Positions 24,780 to 37,079 of a stretch of DNA of 64,000 nt are shown in pieces. Source of the stretch: Phycomyces blakesleeanus NRRL 1555(-) (Eukaryota; Mucoromycota; Mucoromycetes; Mucorales; Phycomycetaceae); contig NW_017265190.1 in the NCBI RefSeq assembly GCF_001638985.1, positions 1 through 64,000 on the forward strand. Reading direction: 5' to 3'. The notes under the pieces are model-generated. The model worked only from the letters and a program-made list of their open reading frames with translations, was not told where the DNA came from and made no database searches. A program made the position numbers and the translations under genes. The number at the start of each line of letters is the position of its first letter. Within the stretch, counting starts at the first letter, position 1.

Positions 24780-25357
24780 GTAGAAATCTAATTCCCCAGT
24801 GAAGACTGCTATTGATGACGAGATGAAAAGAGATTGCTCTGGTCTCATTATAGAAGAGGCTATGTCTGTTGGTGAGTCAGACGATGGCACTTCGCCTCAT
24901 GTTTCTTATAGTGGGCTTTGTCTTCGTCGTCCAGGTTGGAGAAGTGATGAGGTACTTAGTTTTTTGAAAGTTGAAATATTTAATTTAGTTAATATATTAT
25001 ATTGTATTATACTGAATAAAATATTAATGTCTTTAATATAATACAACCACTTCATCACACTTGTTGACAACAAAGTGGTAGCTGATTTAGGCTTAAGTAG
25101 CCATCAATTGCTGTCATGTGCTTTTGGCGAAACCGTTGAAGGACCAGTCCCTGATGTAATTGCGTCACAGTTTCCTCAGTGGGCTCTTAGAAACGAACCC
25201 TAAATAAAGTTTATATTTTTTGTTCTTTTTTTCTTCATTCATAACGTCCTATACTTTAAATAACCAAAAAAATGCATAAAGAGGCATTACTTGTTCTTTG
25301 TTTTTTATTTAATTATTCTCATAAAAAAATCATAATGTATATTTATTCATAAAGGCT

Positions 25358-28300
25358 TCAAGCATAGTATTTTTTTGGCATAGGAATGACCAGCATTCTT
25401 TCTTCGTTCATATCAGTTACATCTACAGCAGTTGCAACCTCTAAGTGTATGTGATGTACAGGCAAGATGCTGTGATAATTATCAGCAGAGAATTCTGGCA
25501 AGCAGATTGCAATACCTTCATTTCTGTGTTCATTGTCATTTGTCAAATTATACCATCGGATGTATGCAAAAACATGCTGGTCTTGATGTAATGTTGATGC
25601 TCGGTGGTTTGGATGAGGAGGCAGAGTAAATGAATGTATAAAAAGATACTGAATTTGTCCGGTATATAGGCTTGAAGTTCGGCCATTGCTGCTACGGAAG
25701 AAAGCTTGAACGAGTGACCCGCGCTTACCAGAACTGTTGTTCCCAATATATGTTTGGCCAAGGAGATCAATTGATTTCAATTTTGTGATTCGGTTATTTA
25801 CAAAATATTGTGACAATCTGGCATCGTGGTAAGAAATGAGATTGGGCATGGCATAGGCGATTTTATAATAATCTAACAATTGAGGATAATCAATATCACT
25901 CATTGTTGATTCTTTTAAGGACTGTAAAGGAAAGGTGGATGGGGGGAGTGGTTCATTGCCTTTGATAGGTGCTGCTCGACTTAAGGATGAGTCTACAAAT
26001 TGTTGCAGTCGGAAAGGTTGTTGGTTGGTTGGAGCATAAGTGGCATAGGTCGTTATAGGTGCGGTCGTAGAGGTAAGTTTTTCGAAAAGAGAAAGGAATG
26101 GAATGAGGCTTGGACATGATAACGTATTTCGTACGTAATCAGCTTTGTATGCGTCTGCAGTGAATTTTGTCATATAGGTTGTTTCAAACCCGTCTTTTCT
26201 GTTTGTCTTGTTATTCTTTAACAAACTATTGTATCTCTCAAAACCAAAGAGCCAATAGCCATACACGGGTCCAAAATCACGAATTGTGTCATGAAGATGG
26301 AGGTGCAGATGCATGTTGCAGGTGAGGACTTTTGGTTCATATGTATCTTCACAAGATTGACAGAATTCTTGTAGATATCTGTGTGCTTGGTCTATTTCGA
26401 TGAAACTGATTGACGGCTTTACAAGTATACGGCATGCTTTTACATAGTGCATCCAGCCATTGAACATATTAGATGGAAGAACTGGTTTTAGAAGCACGGG
26501 AGAGTACACCAATACCCAAGACTTCCACTCATCTGCTTTCATGTGGGAAAAGCCCTTTCCTATCTTCGTTTTCAGCTTGGTATAGTAGCTGGGCAATATC
26601 ATCGTTGCTGCAACTGTCTGCATTGCAAGCAGATCATTGTTTTTCATTTTTTCATTTTTGTCCATGTTTCAATCATTCTCTTTGGTGTTCCCAGAAAAAG
26701 ATTATGCATGGGATCAATGATCGTTCCACGTACTAGATCAAAGTATCCAAGGCGATACAACTGCGACCATTGAACATCATATTCGACCTCCAGCTGCTGC
26801 CTTTCTGAGGGTGTACTCGCACTATTCCACTCCTCAGCATGCACACGGTTTGCTCTATCACTTTGATGGCGCCACTGGTCACAATCAAATCCACAGAAAT
26901 CAACAGAAGAAGTGCCTGGTAGACAAGAAAATTGATTGTCACATTTGTAACAGGCGCATGTGCTGTTGTGCGCGGTGAACCCACTAGTCTTTCTGGCAGC
27001 AGATATATCGCATGCAACCATCAATAAGGCTGCACGAACTGTTGCACCGTCTGTTTGCTGGTAGGTGGGTATCTGTATTCCAAGATAGAGCTGTATCATT
27101 TCGTTGGCTAATGGCTTGAGATAATGATTGATCTCTTCTGATTTTGGCTCTTTTGGTCCGGGCATGAGGCCAACAAGGATTGTATTTTCTGCTTTAAACC
27201 GCTCACTTCTAGGCAGGTTGTTAATCACCAGGTAGATAGCACCGCAGGAATAGCTAGTACCATCGAAAGGCTGGAACCAGTCGATGTTTAATGTCAGCAT
27301 CAATGAACGAGGATGCTCAACAAAAATTTCATTGTCATTGTCCTTCAAATCAGTCCAGGCTTCACCATCGTAAACATCACACAATGTATCAGTGATCTTG
27401 AATTCTTGGTTCCAGTGCATGATCTTTTGCTCGAAATCGGGACAGAGGAAAAGAATTTTAAGAGCACGTGTGAGAGACTGATATACATAAGACTTCTTTG
27501 CGACCAAACCACCAGACAATGATTGGACCATTAATTTGCAATTACAGGCAGTATGTGCACCAAGCTTTACGAAATCACAATTCAAAGGAGCAGGTACACT
27601 TTCCTCATATACCTTGTGGCAATCCTGACAAACGACAAATCTCTTAATCCCTTTTGTCATGGCTGAGAATCCTGTCATGCTTTGGAGACCAGAAAGACTC
27701 ACAGGCAATTGGAAATCCTGCTTGTAAATTGACAAGAGCTTGTTGATGAATTCGATCAAGACAACAGCGCCCTTATTGACCACATAGCGGGAAGCAAACA
27801 TTACCACAAAAGTAGCAATGAACCTGTGTACCGGATTTTCAGGCATATTTGGGGTGGCAAAAGGATCTATTGTAAAAAAAAACAAAAAAAATTAACACCC
27901 CCCCTTTTTTCAGATTTTTCTTTTTTGGTTCTTTTCCTTGAATTTTTTTTGGGTCTTTTTTTATTAGTTAATTAACACGGACTGACCTTCAGTATCGAAT
28001 TCTTCGACTTCAATCTCAACAATATTCTCTTCATTGTCTTCACTTTCTTCACCGCCATTGCTTTCTTCGTCATTGTCATTTTCATCACCATCACTGCTTT
28101 TGCCGTTCGACTCATTGCTAAAAGCAACCTCATCGTCAGAAATTGGGGCTCCTTCCCAAACAGGCGAGTTGGTCTGACCGTCCATTGCTTCTATGGGTCT
28201 GGTTTGTTGGTTTGATGTAGCTACATATAGAATTCAATTTTTAGTTTACTTCTCTTTTTATCACAATTAACGTTTCTTACTTTCAAAATCAATATCCATG

Positions 28301-28534
28301 AGATTTCTTTGAACAGATACATCTATTGAAATAAAACATTATATAAAATAACCAAAATGAAAATGAAAATGAAAAACAAAACATACTTCTTTCACTTCTT
28401 TCCATGTCTTCATATCTTGCTCTTTTATTGTGATGCTGGAGGGTTCGTGTAGAAACAAAGCTGTAGCCTTGTTGATTATCGCTGCATTTTGTGCAATAGC
28501 ACTTCTTATTATAAAGTTCAGAAGTAGAGGACAT
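25358..28534 (-). pseudogene. E2 Tnp2-like transposase, frameshifted
   Basis: Exons 28387-28534, 28281-28322 (42 nt, as in E1), 27987-28220 and 25358-27866. The N-terminus has CYCTKCSDN ... RTLQHHNKR, followed by an Asp/Glu/Asn/Ser-rich linker. The core has NIDWFQPFDGTSYSCGAIY, ACDISAARKTSGF, ACYKCDNQF and IDPMHNLFLGTPKRM. The frame breaks once at about 26644-26665, in an A-rich run (WTKMKK*), and continues in another frame (NNDLLAMQ...) to the end. The last exon is 19 nt shorter than in E1, consistent with six codons plus one base lost. No other stop was seen. Confidence 0.88.
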
Positions 28535-28788
28535 GGTGTTTATTTTGTTATAAATGTTAAGATAAAAGGGAAACAAGTGTTACATTTACTTTATTTGTTC
28601 AAACTTTATAATAATAATAATAATAATAAAATAACTTGGATGGTTATTATATCCGAGCCAATAGAAAATTACAACATGACTTTATGAACATGTACACCAA
28701 AAAACATGCTGAGATGAAAAATTGCTCTAAATATCCACATGTAACCATGAACCTTCACATAAGGGTATTCAGGGTCATTTCTCCAGTG

Positions 28789-29301
28789 AGAGATAACCAA
28801 TCTTTGGATTATCTTTCAATAGATAGGGAACACATTCTATATAGCTCAATCTCAAAGGTGTATAGGTAGAAGGTCCTAAACAAACTAATTGGGATCCTGG
28901 TGATCTTCTTTTATTTCTTTTGGCTCTAGTGCTCTTATTCATTTTAAACATATTTAATTGTATTGTTAAGCTTTAATAAAAATAGGGTAGAGGTTTGGAA
29001 TTTTACACATAACTTGGTATTAATTATTGTATCACTAAAATGGGTTAGTTTACAGAGATCAAAAGCTTGATGGCTGTAAAAAGTCACATGATTGCACTAT
29101 AGGGAACTGGTTTTTCAAATCTGGAAAACTGGAAAACAGTGTAAATTGGACGAAAGTGTCCCTTTAATTTGGCAGACAAATAAAAATTTTGTCCCTATTT
29201 TTGCTGTTCCAGATTTGTGTGGTGACTCTGACAGATTCATCAAAATACTGTCCGACAGCATCATAATTAAAAAGCCTAAAAGTTGATGCCAGTAGTACTT
29301 G
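28789..29301. other. No gene seen between E2 and tRNA-Arg
   Basis: AT-rich sequence without a credible frame. ACAGATTCATCAAAATA at about 29230 recurs at about 58722, hinting at another dispersed repeat shared by the two tRNA neighbourhoods. Confidence 0.4.
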
Positions 29302-29375
29302 CACCCCCGACGGGGGTCGAACCCGCAATCCTCAGATTAGAAGTCTGAAGCGTTATCCAATTACGCCACGGGGGC
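29302..29375 (-). tRNA. tRNA-Arg (anticodon TCT)
   Basis: On the minus strand the sequence starts GCCCCCGTGGCGTAATTGG and ends CGGGGGTG. The acceptor stem GCCCCCG/CGGGGGT pairs with one G-U. The anticodon stem-loop TCAGA-CTTCTAA-TCTGA gives anticodon TCT. The T loop is TTCGACC. No intron is present. It lies 8 bp from the start of an LTR-like repeat on its 5' side. Confidence 0.93.
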
Positions 29376-29383
29376 TACTCTCA

Positions 29384-29657
29384 TGTTGGCACATAAGTAT
29401 TGTAAAATCAACAAAAATTAACACAATTTCGGTTGTCTGGCAGTGCGGTGATGTTGCAGAATTCTTTGTAATTCTAAAAAAAATTATATTCTATTATTTT
29501 TTATTATTTTCTGATGGCGGCCGAGGCTGGATAGAAAGCAATTTTTTTATTCGTAGAGCAAAACACTAATAAGTACAATGAAAAAGCATCATCCTGTCAA
29601 CAATAACTTCAGGCAACCACACATTATATCTTATTTTCTCACTATATTTAACTGAAC
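29384..29657 (+). repeat. LTR-like repeat next to tRNA-Arg, cut by E4
   Basis: It begins TGTTGGCACATAAG, 8 bp upstream of the tRNA 5' end, and aligns at roughly 85% by eye with the inverted copy at 52955-57985. Shared blocks include TTTCGGTTGT, GAATTCTTTGTAATTCT, ATCATCCTGTCAACAATAA and TTTTCTCACTATATTTAAC. E4 interrupts it. A TATAAATA box and ACAAGTTCTC shared with the other copy continue at 37250-37350, so the full repeat is perhaps 600 bp. A solo LTR of a tRNA-targeting retrotransposon fits best. No gag or pol frame is present. Confidence 0.5.
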
Positions 29658-29784
29658 CACTACGGCAGAGAAAATGGTAACATGTTACCACTTTGGTAAC
29701 ATAACTACCATTTTTTACTATGTAAAAAATGGCAGTTATTTATTATGTAAAAAGCCAAAACAAGCACTGTTACCATTTTTCAAA

Positions 29785-30785
29785 AAAAAAATCAAGCGTC
29801 CTTCCTTTCCTCTATTACATTCTTTCTTTTGTTCTATTGCTTTCAATTCTAGCACAACCTCTTGTTTTTCCTTTGCAGCTTTAACAGAATGGTCTGTTTT
29901 TTATTATACAATATTGAATCGGGTTTAATTGAATTGAATCTTTATTTTAATGCATGTTTTATTAAATGAAAATGATAATAATAATAGTAATAATGAAAAA
30001 ACAATTCCATTGACCACTCACAATAAAAAATAGTTCTGTTTAGCTACTGCAAAATGTATGCAGTAAAACACTACTATTCAAATTGTATTTCATATACTTT
30101 GGGTATTCTAATATATCTTAGATAGCACTTATTATTTTTTACCGAGTTCTACAAATATACTAATATTAGAGAAAAAACTTAAAATAAATAAATAGATATA
30201 ATATTATTATAATGCTTACCTTTATATAATATGCTTACTTGTTCAGTAAAATAAGCATTTACTCTAAGAATATATATATATATTAAAGAATGTATTAATA
30301 TTTAAGATCTATATATAAGAAAAGCAATAAAACATAAGCACTATAGAAAGTTGTTATCGTAGAAGAAGAAAAACTTGAGCAAAGATTCAAGTCATGTAAC
30401 ATGAAGCTAATTCGAATCTGATTTATACAACCGAAATGAGCATCTTGTTAGAAAGCTCAACGTGTTTATTCTACTCAATATACTTACATATAATAGAACG
30501 ACTCCCAAGTATAATATATCAGTACAAAAATATTACTATTAATTTTTTTCTCAAAAAAAAAGCTATATACTATTTCCTTTTATATTTGAATATAGCGGAA
30601 TTGTAGATGCTATACATTAGCTTCAAATTCTTGTAATCACAACATTAGCAATCATATGAAAGAGGTCAATAAATTTTTTATATAAAAGAAAAAAGGAATA
30701 AAAAACATAAAAAGAAAAATGACGAGATAAGAAAAAAAATGCACTAAAGACAGACTAAAAAAATCAAACTCGGCCAATCACAGCA
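29785..30785. other. E4 left gene-free segment
   Basis: AT-rich sequence between the subterminal repeats and the 3' end of orfA. No credible frame or RNA gene was seen. Confidence 0.5.
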
Positions 30786-30791
30786 GCCAAA

Positions 30792-31822
30792 CTACGATCT
30801 TCGGCTTCTCTTGCGAGCAGGCTCAACACTTGCTGTGGGTGGAGGAGACCTACATAAAAGAGTAAGAAGTTTATATTAGTTTTATATTAACAGCGCATGA
30901 GAAAAAGCAATAATGGTAACTTACAGCACATCTGCCATTATGGGCGACTCAACATCACCAGTTTCTGACATATCAGGAGAAGAAAGCGAAGAATCACTTA
31001 TGTCTCGCTGTGTCTATAGCATAATAAAAGGAAACGATGTTAATTAAAGTTTACAATATATAGATTTGTTAATTGATAAACTTACTTTGTTCTTCTCTGC
31101 CATTCTTCTCTTGTGCGTCTGGTTGTCGCTCTTGAAGCTTTTCTGAAGAAGGCTTCTTGCACACCACATTCTTTTACATTGGTGGATGTGCAATCCACCA
31201 TTCTTCACCAACCTCTCCAAATGCATCATGTAGTATTCCCTGTTTTTCTCTGGGATATTCTTCCATTCTTTTGAGGCCGCAGGATAGTCTTTGTCAATGA
31301 TATCATGCTTTACCGTACGGCCTAATGTTTTGAGATGCAGTCTTTTTACTGTCAAATCATGGTCTGAAAGAGGGACTAATGGGGGCAAAGGCTGCCCTTG
31401 TGGAACTTCTTTGCAGCGCGCCTTCCAGTCCTGCTCGTGAAGAATCTGAAGCAACAGATTGTATTTTTGCGCTTCGTTTTTTCCTTTGAACTCGCCACCA
31501 GTATTGATTACTCACTTACCGAGCTGATCAGGGTACTCTGTGAGCTGGGCTCTTTTCACAGACTCGGCAATGCGCTCAAGAGCTACAAAAAATGTATGAC
31601 AATATTAATAAAGTAAATAAACATCTAAGCACAGAATATATATGACTTACAACTCTGCTCAATAATGCTTTGTTGCATTGTAGTTAGATCTTCCGCACTG
31701 ACTGCTGGTGCAAATTGATTGCTGAATTGCCTTTGAAGCTTGCGCAATGTTTGCTTGATTTCAGCAAGATCAACCTCAATCTTTTGAATTGAGTTGAGGA
31801 GAGTTGTGTTAATATTGGACAT
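30792..31822 (-). CDS. orfA of E4: coiled-coil basic accessory protein
   Basis: Exons 31651-31822, 31520-31582, about 31086-31484, 30925-31013 and 30792-30849. The intron before the third exon would be only 36 nt, so that junction is uncertain. Exon 1 is a predicted helix (SIQKIEVDLAEIKQTLRKLQ). The third exon is rich in Lys, Arg and His, with W-containing segments (EQDWKARCKE, ASKEWKNIPEKNREYY). The last exons are acidic and end RKRSRRS, a likely nuclear localisation signal. Open throughout in this model. It shares the helix-then-basic layout with orfA of E6, and little sequence with orfA of E1. Probably the DNA-binding partner of the divergent transposase, by analogy with TnpA. Confidence 0.6.
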
Positions 31823-33259
31823 GTTTAAGTTTTTTTTTAGCTATAAGCAGTGAGTTGAAAAGAAAAGGTGATAGTTTAGACAAGTAGAATAAGAGCGATT
31901 TGAGTTTGAGAAAGGCAACGATTTATTACAAGCAATTGATAGCTATTTATATGAAAAAGATACAGACAGATGTACAAACAAAACATATAAAAGAAGGGAT
32001 GCTTATGCACTTGTATGCACCTGTCTGCACCTGTCTGCAGTAGCTCATGTGAACATGATACAGTCTTTTTGTGTCAACACAACAAAACTGTAAGAAATAT
32101 AAAGATAAAATGAATTAGACTTTAAATCAATATTATATGTATAAATGTTCATACTTTGCACCGTCTACATATTAAACGTTTTAAAGTATATGATATAATA
32201 ATATAACTCTATACATATTGCAGATATAGCATGAAATTTGGTTAAAGTTCTCGATGACAAAACTCTGTACCAGTTAAAATTATAACTTTAAATATACTCT
32301 ACAGTAGCTATATAACATCTGAATATCATATAGTTAATTAGCCCCTTTTTATCAACATTAAAGTAAATGTTATGATACTCAAGTTCATATCATACTTATT
32401 ATCATTATCGACTAAAACTTTTGATTGATGCTGTCATCAAAGGTAAAAATAATTTTAACTGTAATTACTATTATTTACCAACGGGCATTTTTGACTGAAA
32501 CCGTACATTTTTGAAAAAGGTGTGCTTTAACTCACATCGGCACTTTCAATTAACACCCCTTTCGATCAGTAGTGCTTATCTTGATGATGTCAGTAAAAGA
32601 GTATCAGACTATAGCCCTCATTATCTATATCTATTTCTTTAAGTTTTATACATAAACAAGAAAATAATGCTATTAGCTAAATATATATTCACTATCTCAA
32701 AAATATTATTAGTACAACACAGATAATATAAATATGTCTTTTCTGCCAATGTGTTTAGACAGTACTACTTTTTTTTAACTGTTAATTATTAGAAGGCTGT
32801 TTTTCTTTGCCTTTGGTATTAGAGAGTAATTGATAATTTATTTAAAAAAAAAACATAAATTATTTGGTCATTAATTATCCTAAATATACATATACCTCTT
32901 TATAAAGCCCAAAGAATATCTAATCGCTCACAAGTAAAGAGTACATATCTGTTTCACCGGTGCTCTTTTAATGGTACCCCCTTGTCAACCAAGAAGTATT
33001 TTAACTTACATCATAATTATTAATGAAGAAGAATCTTTCCAACCACGGGAATTATTTACTGACAGGTGTTTCACCTAGCATTGTCATTACTGTAATCATT
33101 GCTATATCATCATTATGAGAGAGAAAAAGAAAAAGAGCCGCAAGCATTTTGGTTAAAAAATAAAGAGTATATAAAGATGTCTTTTACATTTAACAAATAG
33201 CACCAAAATCCTCTTCGCAGCTTTATTTTATATATTACATACGTACCAACCCAACCAAT
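31823..33259. promoter_or_regulatory. E4 intergenic region between divergent genes
   Basis: The region separates two divergent starts and must hold both promoters. It is AT-rich, with a repeated CACCTGTCTGCA/TGTATGCACCTG stretch near 32010-32040. No frame was seen. Specific promoter elements cannot be assigned. Confidence 0.35.
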
Positions 33260-36200
33260 ATGTCTTCTTCCAACGCCAGCCAGCAGAGAGATAGAATATC
33301 TACACAGCAATACCAATGTGATCAATGTGTCTTGTTTTTTGATAACTATCAGAAGCTGCAAAACCACAAGAGAATTCACAGAGGAGATTCAGCAACAATG
33401 ACTGAAATTGACCAGTCTATTCTGGATGATATTGACATGTACCATGACGAAAATGATACTAGTAATGAAGATGAATCTGTTAGCAATTCAGGTAATGAAA
33501 AGAGCTGTAATTGTATTATTTATTTTCCAATTACTAAATAATGTATTACAGAATATACTATGGAGTCTATGGAGCTTGATAATACTATTTCATATAAGTG
33601 CACATGTAATTTTGAGGACAGTGAGGGTGAAGCTCACATTTACGACAGCAGCCAAATCAGTACAAATACTTTTACCAAGGCCGAGTTGATGAGTATTCAT
33701 CTGTCTCAATTGATGCTACAGCATAGAATTGCTAGAGCAGCATATAGAGACATTGTTCAATTTATAAACACTGTCATCCGAGACCATGACGATATAATGA
33801 TGGGTAAAATATTATATTTTCTGTTACCTTGTACTTTAATTCCAGATCACTAACATGTAGTGATATCGTTTTTTTTAGAACCTGGGGCTAAGATCAGTCA
33901 TGGCGAAACTGTTGATGCTTTGCTCAAGTCAAAGTCAAGTGTCAAGGGCCATGAGTATGATGTCTGCTCTAGTGGTTGTCGATTGTATGGCATTAATGAC
34001 GACCAGGAATCTTGTGTTGACTGCGGCAAACTGCGATACAAGACTGATCCCGATCAAAGTCAGACACCAGCCGCCAGTATGAAACTTATGTCAGTTGGGG
34101 ATATGCTTTCTCAAATGTTGGCAGATCCAGCCACAAGAGAACTCCTCTGTTACAGAGCAAACCGGGAATCTGTAGCTGGTCAGCTAACCGACATTTTTGA
34201 TGGTGACAATTACAAGCAGTTGGTGCAGCAGGGCCTGTTCTCCAATCCCGATGATATTGCCATTGGGCTTTATACCGATGGGTTTGTCAATCAAAAGAAA
34301 GGCAAAAACTCATATACCATCATCCATTGCATAATATTCAACCTAGACCCATCCATCAGGTAATTAATTAATTTATTACTATTTATTATTATTATTACAT
34401 TTTTTTTAAAAAAAAAATTACTAATAAAATACTTAGATATACCAACAAATACCTTTTGCAACTGGCAATCTTGCCTGGCCCCAAGAAGCCAACTCATTTG
34501 GACTCCTTTCTTATACCCATCATCAATGAATTGCGAGATCTTGAGGCACATGGCTTGGTTGTCAAGCACAATGGAGTGGAGCTTTGCAGATCCAAGGTCT
34601 ATCTTCTGCTTGCTTTTGGCGATATTCCAGCTGTAGCTGGTATGGCCCACATTGGTTCCCATACAAGTTTATTTGGTTGCCGTTTTTGTGAGACCAAAGG
34701 CAAATGCCCTACTAACAGACGGCATGGCATGTACTTTGATGACATTGCCGCCCGGTTAAGACCTTTGGAAGACTTCAAAGTAGGCAACCCTGTAAGTATA
34801 CAAATGTTCAATTAGCCATCTTTTTTTCATACTAAATAACTGCTTGTAATAGTCGAAGAACATATACCAGCCGAGCATGTATACCCAACTCTCAACCTTC
34901 TCTGGATCATCATTTTTTGCATTAGATGAACTTCATTTAATTGCAAGAGGGATTGGAAAGCTTGTGTATAACCTGATTACCGTCACCCTCACAAAGGAAA
35001 CCAAATTTTATTATACCCATCCAGACAATACCCTCAATACCACCGAATACCCTTTTCATATACCAAGAGCAGACCTTGTAACAATTGGAAACTGTATCAC
35101 CAGCTCACAAAAATATATACCCACCTCATTTCAAGGCAGTTTCAACAACATATTTGCCAAGATTGATGGTACTTGCGCAGTGGACTGGCTTGACTTTCTC
35201 TTATACCTTGTCCCCACTTTGGTCGTGCCTTATTTACCAAATAGGGCTGTCAAAACAGCTCTATTATCTCTCGTGAAAGGTTGCGCGCTTGCCTTGCAAT
35301 GGACGTTGACATCAGAATTGCTTGATGAGATGGAGTCGTAAGTTATTATACGTCTCATATATTATCATTACAAATAGCTGATTGTTACCATTTTTTAAAT
35401 ATTAATAATAGATACTTCAAGCACTGGCACTCGTTTTTATACCAACAAGTCCAGAATAATACTCTGTCTCATAGTGTTTTCCGACCAGTGCAACATTACC
35501 TGGTCCATATACCCTATATCATCAAGCAGCAAGGCCCCCTGCAATGCTACTCCACTCGCTCAATGGAGAGAGTAATTGGCGTCTTCTCGAAATTGATAAA
35601 GTCCAAATCAAAGGGTGGCCGAAACACCAGTTTTCTCGTTGAGCGATTTGCAATTCACAATTATACCAGCACAGCAATCAGCATCTGTGATGAAATCAAC
35701 CTCATTCGGCCAAAGCCATATGGAAGAGAGAGCTACATGGACCTTCCTAATGATCCTAGTGGTGCGCAGTTGTGGGAGCCATTTCATCAGTTTGTTAATT
35801 TGAACAATGATTTGGTGGAAGGTGTAGGCGGCCCTAGTGTGAAGGAAGCTTTATTGAAATACTACCGGAGAACAACAGGCTTGACTGGCCACGAGTTTGG
35901 TGACTCTGTTGTTGTTGTAGCTGCACGTCTGTGGATGGACTCGACTGTATATTCCTCATGCATGTACCGAAGAAAGAAAAACGAGACCAGGTGTGGCAAC
36001 CATTACGTGATGTTTACTTGCTCCTATAGAAAGTAAGTATAATATTTTTCGATATACAATCAAAAGTTGCTTACATTCTATTTATTTATTTATTTTAGCA
36101 ACCGTAATGTAATTGTTCACAGCTGGCTCATCAGTACAGTATAGTTCTACTTTCAGCATATAGATTTCAATGACTCCCCACACTTTCTTGCTTTCATGGA

Positions 36201-36450
36201 GGTCATGAAGGAACATGACGCGGCTGGCCATGACTCATCAGTACCTATTGTCAAACAATGGTCACAAAGCACCCGTAAACTAGGCCACCAAACGCAGCCG
36301 ACTTATGCAGTTATAAGTGTAAATGACATTTGTCATCAGGTTGGTCTGGTCCAATACCCACCAAATGGAAACCAGTTTTATGTAATCGCGCCCTATTATA
36401 TCTTTAACAACAACATGTGCATTACTAAAGGTAATCTTTCCATTCTGTAA
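33260..36450 (+). pseudogene. E4 Tnp2-like transposase with one in-frame stop
   Basis: Seven exons (33260-33491, 33552-33803, 33879-34359, 34437-34791, 34853-35337, 35412-36032 and 36099-36450) join in phase and give about 925 codons. Residues 19-41 form a classical C2H2 finger, YQCDQC...HKRIH. The core has CSSGCRLY...CVDCGKLRY, a YTDGF motif in place of NIDWF, AFGDIPAVAGMAHIGSHTS, GCRFCETKGKCP and ALDELHLIARGI in place of DPMHN. One TAG at 36142-36144 interrupts the last exon and everything else is open. A single point mutation away from a full-length product, so the loss may be recent. It belongs with the transposase of E6. Confidence 0.82.
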
Positions 36451-37079
36451 TCCTTTTTATTTTTATCTTATTTTTCTATATGCTCTATATCCTTATATCT
36501 TTTATATTTTTTATATCATCCTTGTATCTTATATTCTTTTTTTAATTTTCTCTATTTCTTATGTTTTTTTTAATCTCTATATGCCCCATCTTTCTTTTCT
36601 TCTTTATATACTCCGGTTTTTTTTCTATTCTCTATACACCTTATGCTTTTCTCTTCATTCCCTATATGCTCTATACGCCATTACGCGATTTAAATAAAAT
36701 CAAATTGCCAATTCATCAAGATAAAAAGAATATCTAAAAAAAAAGAACATAGTTTAAAAAATAAAAAAAATGGCAGTTATGTTACCATTTCGTTCACACA
36801 TTCCAAAAATTATTAATCTTAATAATTTTTGACATCTTTGATATTCAATAAAACATATATTTCAATACTCAAAGTAGTCATTACAACTTACAAACATTTT
36901 TTACAGTATTGAAAATATTGTACAGCAACAAAAAAAGTGTTTTCATGTTACTTTTTTAAATTGCTACGAATGACATTACCATCTTACAACAAACAGCGGA
37001 GATTTTATTGGGTTTCGACCAAAAAAATGGCAGTTATGTGCCTACTTTCGGCCCAACTGCCATTCATCCTGCCGTAGTG

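Larger units (their letters stand above)
17445..25203 (+). pseudogene. orfA of E2, interrupted by E3
   Basis: Exon 1 is 17445-17720 and exon 2 is 17777-18082 (306 nt, the same length as in E1). Exon 3 starts at 18179, is broken at 18248 by E3, and resumes at 24780-24951. Exon 4 is 25042-25203 (162 nt, as in E5). The conserved blocks EEAMSVGES, RRPGWRSDE, YNHFITLVD and P.WALRNE are all present, split across the insertion. Damage includes TGA at 17798-17800 where E3 has Trp, a frame break in exon 3, and AG changed to AA before exon 4. The 91 bp between 25204 and 25294 hold no gene and the transposase converges from the right. Confidence 0.82.
15416..28788. mobile_element. E2: decayed CACTA-type element with E3 nested inside
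   Basis: The left end is CACTGGAAAAATAAC and the right end the complement of CACTGGAGAAATGAC (13 of 15 positions match). Without E3 and its target duplication the element is about 6.84 kb, close to E1. The gene order is that of E1: orfC (minus), orfA (plus, split by E3) and transposase (minus). All three are damaged. The left flank is satellite but the right flank (28789 on) is not, and the adjoining triplets TTA and AGA do not match. Either the duplication has been lost or a rearrangement has joined the ends. The 15431-16250 stretch holds no recognisable gene. Confidence 0.85.
29658..37079. mobile_element. E4: CACTA-type element, CACTACGG subfamily
   Basis: The ends are CACTACGGCAG and its complement CTGCCGTAGTG. 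Flanking triplets AAC and ATA do not match, so the duplication is lost or altered. Subterminal regions on both sides carry copies of GGTAACAT, TTACCATTTT and ATGGCAGTTATG (29670-29780 and 36770-37060), the arrangement expected of accessory-protein binding sites. It holds orfA (minus) and the transposase (plus) in divergent orientation with about 1.4 kb between starts. The 7,422-bp element split an LTR-like repeat. Confidence 0.85.

Noticed and set aside
24787..24794. CCCAGTG at 24789 as a possible CACTGG-type element end
   Set aside because: It lies inside E2 orfA, which reads on across it, and it has no A/T-rich partner end or target duplication.
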